The notes beneath the pieces were generated by a model. That model had not been told where the DNA came from, made no database searches, and saw only the letters and a list, made by a program, of their open reading frames with translations. A stretch of 64,000 nt of DNA from Deltaproteobacteria bacterium (GTDB lineage: Bacteria; UBA10199; JADGCS01): contig JACKPK010000005.1 in NCBI GenBank assembly GCA_024233595.1, positions 78,675-142,674 on the forward strand, given 5' to 3'. Shown here one piece after another: positions 58,409-64,000 of the stretch (its first letter is position 1; each line of letters begins with the position of its first letter). The position numbers and the translations under genes are program-made.

Positions 58409-59586
58409 ATCACCCATTGTCCGTTCAGCATCACCTGATCGACCTGATTTTTTTGCTTTAAAAGCTGTAAGGGTTCCAGGTTTTCTGTGTTGTGCATGAG
58501 CACAAGGTCAGCTTTGTAAGATTCTTTCACATCCCCTTCGTCAGCAAGGCCCAAGGCTTTTGCCGCGTTGAGGGTGATCATTGGCATCAGCGTTGCCAAA
58601 TCCGTTTTGGGATGAGTCTTTAAAAAACTTTGGATTTCGCCAAGCATGTTCAGTTCGGTATTGCTCACCAGCCCATCTGTGCCCAGAGCCACAGGGATGC
58701 CTTCTTGTTGTAGCCTTTCAAAATCAAAACCACCGTGATCAAAAAAAGCGTACGAGTTGGGGCAGTGCACCACACAAAGGTCTTTGTGTTTGGCAATGAG
58801 TTTGATGTCATTGTCGCTCAGGTGATTGCCATGAACAATCAAGCTGTTTGAAAATGCATTTTGTTCCCAAAGAATTTGCAGAGCCGAAGAACCATTGCTG
58901 AGCTCCGCTTTGGTGATTTCGGGATTGGTCTTAAGAATGAATTCAGCAAACTCACCTTGCTGTGTTTGCACAAGTTCATTTTCTGACTCGCATTCGGCCA
59001 AATGGATCGAGAGCAAACGGTTTTGTTCTTTGATAAAAGCGTTTTTCACGTCGGGATGAACCGTGTGCCCGCTGTGCAAAGTCAGGTGTGATGGCAAGGG
59101 CGCACTTGCGCAAAATTCTTTGCCTTGTTGCCAGCTCTTGAGTGATCGTTCTTTATGACTGCCTAAGATTTCGACAAAGCCTCGCACTTTAAGGGGAAGG
59201 TTTTCAAAAACAGTCGCTGGTGTTTCAGGAGAAATGTGGTCAAACACACGCACGACTCCTGAGCGCAATAGCTCGCGACAGCCTTTGATGATCCCGGCTT
59301 GCATATTGTTATTAGCGAGTTTGTGTTTTTGTCGCACCAGTTCAATGATCCACGGCACAAAACGTTGTTCTGGCAGCGGGCCCAAGGCGGTGAGCTCTAA
59401 ATGACAATGAGCATTGGTGAATCCTGGTAAGGCCGTGGCGTTTTTGTAATCTGTGATGGGTGTTGTTTCTGCTGTGCTGGCAACACGAGTGAAGCGACCC
59501 TGTTGAACCGTGACAAAGGCAGGGGATAGCACAGAGCCATCAGACTGCACCAGATTCTTGAATTGGTAAGTTTGGGGAGCGGGCAC
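58405..59586 (-). CDS. Amidohydrolase, probable aminodeoxyfutalosine deaminase
   Basis: 393 aa, amidohydrolase TIM barrel. The metal ligands are HCHLE (NAHCHLEL), SIHLAE, VHGNHL and the aspartate in ALGTDGLVSN. The family includes TrzA/MtaD-type deaminases. Its position directly after mqnA, nine bases downstream, makes 6-amino-6-deoxyfutalosine deaminase (MqnX) the likely activity; chlorohydrolase-type or adenosine deaminases are alternatives. It would act in the futalosine menaquinone route. Confidence 0.8.
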   Translation of the reverse strand: MPAPQTYQFKNLVQSDGSVLSPAFVTVQQGRFTRVASTAETTPITDYKNATALPGFTNAHCHLELTALGPLPEQRFVPWIIELVRQKHKLANNNMQAGIIKGCRELLRSGVVRVFDHISPETPATVFENLPLKVRGFVEILGSHKERSLKSWQQGKEFCASAPLPSHLTLHSGHTVHPDVKNAFIKEQNRLLSIHLAECESENELVQTQQGEFAEFILKTNPEITKAELSNGSSALQILWEQNAFSNSLIVHGNHLSDNDIKLIAKHKDLCVVHCPNSYAFFDHGGFDFERLQQEGIPVALGTDGLVSNTELNMLGEIQSFLKTHPKTDLATLMPMITLNAAKALGLADEGDVKESYKADLVLMHNTENLEPLQLLKQKNQVDQVMLNGQWVI

Positions 59587-59595
59587 AGAAGTAAT

Positions 59596-60342
59596 TCAAG
59601 CGGCCTTGCGGTCTTTTTCGGAATAACCGTATTCAGCAAGGCATTCTTTATAAAGCTTGAAGCCGTTTTTGATGTTGTCGTTGACTTCAAAACGCAAATT
59701 TTGCGTGAAGTAGTTGTGAATCAGCCCGCGTTTTTCTGGTTCAAACTCAAGGGCAATTTTATCGAGCTCAGCCAAACCTTTTTGTTTTGCCTCGCAAAGC
59801 TCATTGAGCTCGGCTTCTGTTAAATCGCGTTTGGATGCCCATGATGCAAACATAAAACCATGGCCGGTTTCGGCTTTCCAAAGTTTGCCCAAATCCCAAT
59901 AAAAATAATGAGGTTTGTTGAAGAACAATGCTTTGTCACCAATTAGCATTTGCGCATCAGCCATTTCGCGGTTGTCTTCGTGGAAGAACTCCAAATCGTA
60001 AAGACTCACGCCATAAAAACGCTTCAAGATGATTTTTGCAAGATGCACAGAGGATAAAGATTCTTTGTCTAAGTAGAGCGATTCGATTTCAGAAAGGTTG
60101 GTGATGTAGGGGCGCGTGAAAAAACCAACGCTTTTGACAGCTCCGTCGCAACCGATGATGCCGGCATCGGGATGCATTTTTAAATTATTTTTGATGATGC
60201 TAAAACTTGGGATCAGGCCAACATCGATGTCGCCATTGTTGAGCGCGTGGATGAGCTCGGCGGGGGGAAGTTTGATCACGGTGCCATTCAGGTGTTTTGT
60301 TAAAGGAAGACAATTAATATAAGGAACGGATCCAATGATCAT
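59596..60342 (-). CDS. mqnA: Chorismate dehydratase
   Basis: 248 aa. The N-terminus is GSVPYINCLPL, followed by LIHALNNGDIDVGLIPSFSI, SVHLAKIILKRFYG and ADAQMLIGDKAL, the periplasmic-binding-like fold of MqnA. It turns chorismate into 3-enolpyruvylbenzoate, the first step of the futalosine menaquinone pathway. No Shine-Dalgarno is visible before ATG 60342. The other pathway genes (mqnB/C/D) are not in this window. The 201-base gap upstream (60343-60543) has an AAATTGA/TCAATTT stem but no clear gene. Confidence 0.92.
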   Translation of the reverse strand: MIIGSVPYINCLPLTKHLNGTVIKLPPAELIHALNNGDIDVGLIPSFSIIKNNLKMHPDAGIIGCDGAVKSVGFFTRPYITNLSEIESLYLDKESLSSVHLAKIILKRFYGVSLYDLEFFHEDNREMADAQMLIGDKALFFNKPHYFYWDLGKLWKAETGHGFMFASWASKRDLTEAELNELCEAKQKGLAELDKIALEFEPEKRGLIHNYFTQNLRFEVNDNIKNGFKLYKECLAEYGYSEKDRKAA

Positions 60343-60543
60343 AAATTGCGCCAGAAATGATTTTTAAAAAGGTGCCGCAAATCACGCTTTAAAAAAATAA
60401 TCTCTGCTCCATCGGTAAAATTTAGCCGGCAAGGGTTTCCCTGTTGTATTTGTTTCACAAAATGACCCAAATTGAGAAGAAAAAAATCAATTTTTGTGAC
60501 GCCACTATCAGTTAATCAGGTAAAGGCTAATTATTTTATGTGG

Positions 60544-62547
60544 TTAAACCTCAACCGATTCTTCCAAAAGCTCCACAATGTCTTTTGATTCCATGCCTGT
60601 GGTGTGGGTCTCGTTGATTGCATCGCTGATCATGATCTTACAGAAAGGACATGATGTGGCGACCAAAGAGGCCTCTGTCTTTTTGGCATCTTCTAAACGC
60701 ATTTGGTTCACGCGTTTGCCGAGATTTTCTTCTAACCACATGCGACCCCCACCAGCGCCACAACAACGACCGGCGTCTTTGGAGTTTTCCATTTCGGTGA
60801 GTTCGATTCCCGGAATGCTTTGCAAGATATTACGAGGAGCGTTGTAAATGTCGTTGTAACGACCCAAGTAACACGAATCGTGAAATGTGGTTTTTTGAGA
60901 AATGGCCTTTGTTGGTTTTAACAAGCCTTTTTGAATGAGCTCGTCGAGGAAGTCTGTGTGGTGGATGACTTCGTAGTGGCCATTGAATTGTGGGTACTCG
61001 TTTTTGAGCGTGTTAAAACAGTGAGGACAGGCTGTGATGATTTTTTTGATTTTGTATTTTTCTAAGACAGCCACGTTTTCTTGAATGAGTGACTGGGCAA
61101 GGTATTCGTTGCCCAAACGACGCGCGGAATCGCCGTTACATTTTTCCTCGTTGCCCAAAATGCCAAACTTAACGCCCGCTTTTTGCAAAAGCTTAGAGAA
61201 AGCCACAGCAACTTTTTTGTTCTTTTCGTCAAAGGACCCTGCGCAACCCACAAAGTAAAGGTACTCAATGTCGGGGTTGGAATCCATAGTGGGGACACCA
61301 ATTTCTTTTGCCCAATTGGCGCGATCGTTAAAGCTGATCCCCCATGGGTTTGAATTGCGCTCCATGTTTTGAAAAACTGTTTGCAACTCAGCAGGAAAAG
61401 CCCCTTGCATGAGCACCAGGTTACGGCGCATGTCGACGATCTCTTGCACGTACTCGATGAACACAGGGCAAGCTTCCTCACAAGCACGACAAGAGGTACA
61501 AGACCAAAGCACGTCGTGACTGATGGTGTCGCCAAGCAAAGGCTTTTCATCTGGGATCAGACCGTTGTCATCCAAAGCACCGTCGTATTTGCCTTCTTGT
61601 TTTGCGATGAGTTTTTCTGATTTGTTGTAGAGGTAATCGCGCAGATGAATGGTGAGCATTTTAGGGTTCAAAGGTTTGTCTGAGTTTGTGGCAGGGCATT
61701 GTGAAGTACAGCGGCCACATTCTGTGCACGAAAACCAATCGAAGTAGTTTTTCCATGAAAATTGTTCAATGCGATCCACACCAAAAGTAGTGAGGCTCTC
61801 GTCAGTCAAATCCATTTTGGTGAGCTGACCCAAAGGCTTGTTGTTGAACAAGAACACGTTGGGGATAGCGGTGATGACGTGAAAGTGTTTGCCATAAGGC
61901 AAGAAGTTCAAGAAACCCAAAACAAGAAAGACATGAATAAAATAAGAGATATCGGACAAGCCAACTAAGAAAGGTTTGTGGCTGCCAGCAAGATGTTGTC
62001 CCACAACGGTGGCCATGAAAGCACCGTCTTCAATGTGTTTGCCAAGAGCAAAGCGCGCGCCTTCGAATAAAAAGTCGCTCACACACAAGCTCAAAATAAC
62101 ACAGAGAATAATGACTGCTTCCCAAGAATCAGTGAGGCGTTTGGGTTTGATCACCAAACGGCGGTAAAGGCCATAAAGGCAGGCAAGGCTCACTAACACC
62201 AAAAAGATGTTGAGGGTAAAATTATAGAGAGCGCCAAAACTGCCACCAAGGCCAGGCAGAACAAAGTGCTCGTTAAAGCCCAAGCCAAAAAAGGTGATGG
62301 TGCGCAATGAAATCACACAAAAGCCCCAGAAGATGAGAGCGTGCATGAGACCAGATTTAAAATCTCTGAAGAGGAGTCGCTTTTGGCCAACGGCAAATTC
62401 CAAAACTTTTTTGACCCGGCCAGGAATGTTGGTGAAGCGATTGTCTTTTCCAAGGGCGGCAAAAAGCAATTGGCCACGACGATAAATGCTAAAGGTGAAT
62501 GTGGTGAGGGCGATGAGTAATAAGAAAGTGATAGCAATTGGGAACAT
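60544..62547 (-). CDS. Membrane (Fe-S)-binding oxidoreductase, HdrD/NarI-like fusion
   Basis: 667 aa from ATG 62547 (GGAG upstream); an in-frame ATG 23 codons earlier lacks one. Six membrane helices with a nitrate-reductase-gamma-like heme-b half come first. Two 4Fe-4S motifs follow: CTECGRCTSQCP and CTSCRACEEACP. Two CCG (DUF3400-type) domains end it: CPHCFNTLKNEYP, DSCYLGRYN and RCCGAGGGRMW. This build is known as ETF:menaquinone oxidoreductase-like or heterodisulfide-reductase-related. It would pass electrons from ETF (beta-oxidation) into the menaquinone pool. No etf genes adjoin it here. Confidence 0.9.
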   Translation of the reverse strand: MFPIAITFLLLIALTTFTFSIYRRGQLLFAALGKDNRFTNIPGRVKKVLEFAVGQKRLLFRDFKSGLMHALIFWGFCVISLRTITFFGLGFNEHFVLPGLGGSFGALYNFTLNIFLVLVSLACLYGLYRRLVIKPKRLTDSWEAVIILCVILSLCVSDFLFEGARFALGKHIEDGAFMATVVGQHLAGSHKPFLVGLSDISYFIHVFLVLGFLNFLPYGKHFHVITAIPNVFLFNNKPLGQLTKMDLTDESLTTFGVDRIEQFSWKNYFDWFSCTECGRCTSQCPATNSDKPLNPKMLTIHLRDYLYNKSEKLIAKQEGKYDGALDDNGLIPDEKPLLGDTISHDVLWSCTSCRACEEACPVFIEYVQEIVDMRRNLVLMQGAFPAELQTVFQNMERNSNPWGISFNDRANWAKEIGVPTMDSNPDIEYLYFVGCAGSFDEKNKKVAVAFSKLLQKAGVKFGILGNEEKCNGDSARRLGNEYLAQSLIQENVAVLEKYKIKKIITACPHCFNTLKNEYPQFNGHYEVIHHTDFLDELIQKGLLKPTKAISQKTTFHDSCYLGRYNDIYNAPRNILQSIPGIELTEMENSKDAGRCCGAGGGRMWLEENLGKRVNQMRLEDAKKTEASLVATSCPFCKIMISDAINETHTTGMESKDIVELLEESVEV

Positions 62548-62671
62548 TTTTTCTCCGTATTTATGTGATCTTTTTAGTTCATAAAGACGAAGGAGGCCTA
62601 CAAAACTCCCTTTCATCCATCAACAAAAACTTAGTTGATTTCAGGATGCTTTTCATGATCGAGAAGGGATT

Positions 62672-64000
62672 ATGCTTAAAGAACTCTACATTAAAAACGT
62701 TGCCGTGATTGCCGAGCAACGACTCAATTTTGAAAATGGCTTTCAAGTTCTCACTGGAGAAACCGGCGCGGGCAAATCTGTGTTGATGGCTGCTTTGGGT
62801 TTGCTGCTGGGGCAGAAGGCGTCGCAAGATTTGATTCGCGAGGGTTCGGAGCAGGCTGTGGTGGAAGCGGTGTTTCTGATTGAACACCTTCCTGCGGTGC
62901 AAGAGCTGCTCAGAAAAGAAGGGTTGCTTCTTGAAGGCGAAGCGAATGCGAGCGAGCTTATCATCAAAAGGCAGGTGGCTTTGGTGGGAGCGGGGCGCGT
63001 GTTCATCAATCATCAACGTAGCACTGTGGCTGTGTTGCAAAAACTAGGACGTTTGCTTGTTGATATGACCGCGCAGAACGATCAGTGGCAGCTCAAAGAC
63101 GCGCAAAACGACATTAAAGTATTAGATGATTTTTTGCCGCATCAGAATCTTCTGACTCGCTATCAAAATGCTTACACGCAATGGAAACAAATTCACGCTG
63201 AGTATCTGCGCTTGCAAGATCTAAAAGAGCATCAGGAAGAGCGTGCCGAGTGGCTGCGATTCAAGCTCAAAGAATTCAATAAACTCGATATCGAGTCAGC
63301 AGAGCAAGAAGAAGAACTGCGCCAAGCCAAAAACTGGCAGAAGAGCCGCGAGAGCATTGTGAAGTTTTCTTCGTTAGCTGATCAAGCCTTGTTAAACGAA
63401 GAAGCCGGTGCTGCCTCGCAACTACGTTTGGTAGAAGAACGCCTGTTGCGAAATGATTCTTTACAAAATTTATTCCCGCAGGTGGCTGAGCGTTTGGCAG
63501 ATCTACGCATTCAGGTAGAAGACATTGCTTTTGAGATTTCAAAAACAGCACGTGACGAAGATATCTACGACAACAAAGACCATGGCGATATCGACGCGCG
63601 TTTGTTTTTATTGCAAACACTCAAGCGTAAGCACGGGCCCAGCGTGGAGGAGGTCTGGCAAAAGAAAAACGATTTAGAAGAAGAGCTGCGCGTGCTTTTG
63701 GATGCCGATGTCGAGATCGAGCGCTTGCAAAAAGAAGAGCAGGCAGCATTTCAGGAGTTAAGAGATGCCGCGCAAAATCTTTCGTCTTCAAGATTGGCTC
63801 TAAAAGAAAAGCTCGAGAAACAAGTGCAAAGTGAATTGGCTGCCTTGCAAATGAAGGGAGCGCGTTTTGTGGTGCAAATCGATCCGCGCGATCTCAAAGA
63901 CACCTCTTCTTACGAAGAACGTGGCATTGATAAAGTGCAGTTTCTGATTTCGGCTAACCCTGGCATGACACCACGGCCTTTGGCGCGCATTGCTTCAGGT
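62672..64000 (+). CDS. recN: DNA repair protein RecN (C-terminus beyond window)
   Basis: 443 codons to the window edge. MLKELYIKNVAVIAEQRLNF opens the SMC-like ATPase head, with Walker A GETGAGKS at about 29-36 and QxxNDQW (TAQNDQWQL) signature near 133. A long coiled coil (about 150-330) follows, and the returning head begins (FLISANPGMTPRPLARIASG). The C-terminal Walker B is beyond 64000. It acts in double-strand-break repair, with SOS control in many bacteria; no LexA site was found. GAAGGG precedes the ATG at 62672. Confidence 0.93.
   Translation, partial: MLKELYIKNVAVIAEQRLNFENGFQVLTGETGAGKSVLMAALGLLLGQKASQDLIREGSEQAVVEAVFLIEHLPAVQELLRKEGLLLEGEANASELIIKRQVALVGAGRVFINHQRSTVAVLQKLGRLLVDMTAQNDQWQLKDAQNDIKVLDDFLPHQNLLTRYQNAYTQWKQIHAEYLRLQDLKEHQEERAEWLRFKLKEFNKLDIESAEQEEELRQAKNWQKSRESIVKFSSLADQALLNEEAGAASQLRLVEERLLRNDSLQNLFPQVAERLADLRIQVEDIAFEISKTARDEDIYDNKDHGDIDARLFLLQTLKRKHGPSVEEVWQKKNDLEEELRVLLDADVEIERLQKEEQAAFQELRDAAQNLSSSRLALKEKLEKQVQSELAALQMKGARFVVQIDPRDLKDTSSYEERGIDKVQFLISANPGMTPRPLARIASG

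Overview
The window looks like chromosomal DNA of a Gram-negative, menaquinone-using heterotroph. Outer-membrane beta-barrels, lipoproteins, futalosine-pathway menaquinone genes and fatty/branched acyl-CoA metabolism all fit the Bdellovibrionota or former Deltaproteobacteria. That placement is inference from gene content. Most genes are dense, have clear Shine-Dalgarno sites and overlap in ATGA style.

Layout. 1-4.6 kb: a metallo-beta-lactamase-fold hydrolase, an adenylate cyclase fused to an FHA domain, an enoyl-CoA hydratase-family protein, a three-helix membrane protein with a Popeye-like cyclic-nucleotide-binding fold, and a secreted leucine-rich-repeat protein. 4.6-9.6 kb: gmk, a bifunctional (p)ppGpp synthetase/hydrolase (rel) carrying a cluster of frameshifts, yraN and an acyl-CoA synthetase. 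9.6-13.4 kb: small membrane proteins, SCP2, MeaB and an aldehyde dehydrogenase. 13.4-14.6 kb: an AT-rich accessory ATPase (DUF4143) with its own operator. 14.6-20.5 kb: both subunits of a biotin-dependent acyl-CoA carboxylase, a beta-keto acid cleavage enzyme (DUF849) and an Omp85-like barrel with a C-terminal frameshift. 21.1-28.3 kb: a SulP transporter-DabA-DabB-DUF2490 operon, which is an inorganic-carbon accumulation system. 28.3-30.1 kb: SH3 and DUF2288 proteins and an AbiEii-like nucleotidyltransferase pair. 30.1-35.0 kb: a CbiX-aminotransferase-RND operon and two tiny membrane proteins.

35.2-40.6 kb is a second RND operon plus a bacterioferritin-comigratory-type peroxiredoxin. From about 36.35 to 40.60 kb every gene but one is broken by many one-base indels, yet the edges of the damage fall inside otherwise intact genes. 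I read this as a poor-quality patch of sequence more readily than as real gene decay. 40.6-47.4 kb: a sensor histidine kinase, an orphan protein, a lytic transglycosylase, MazG and a MazEF-type toxin-antitoxin pair. 47.5-64 kb: tRNA-Gly, rpsO-pnp, ftsH-folP-glmM-pdxJ-tsaE-queG, an ErpA-type Fe-S protein, a lipoprotein, two menaquinone genes, a membrane Fe-S oxidoreductase and the start of recN.

How it fits together. The acyl-CoA synthetase, enoyl-CoA hydratase-like protein, carboxylase, DUF849 enzyme, MeaB and the membrane Fe-S oxidoreductase point to acyl-CoA or amino-acid catabolism feeding a menaquinone pool. The Dab/SulP operon could supply bicarbonate to biotin carboxylases in a non-autotroph. 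The most unusual items are the Dab operon with its DUF2490 partner, the cyclase/Popeye-like pair, and accessory genes whose promoters and operators reach the start codon, suggesting leaderless mRNAs.
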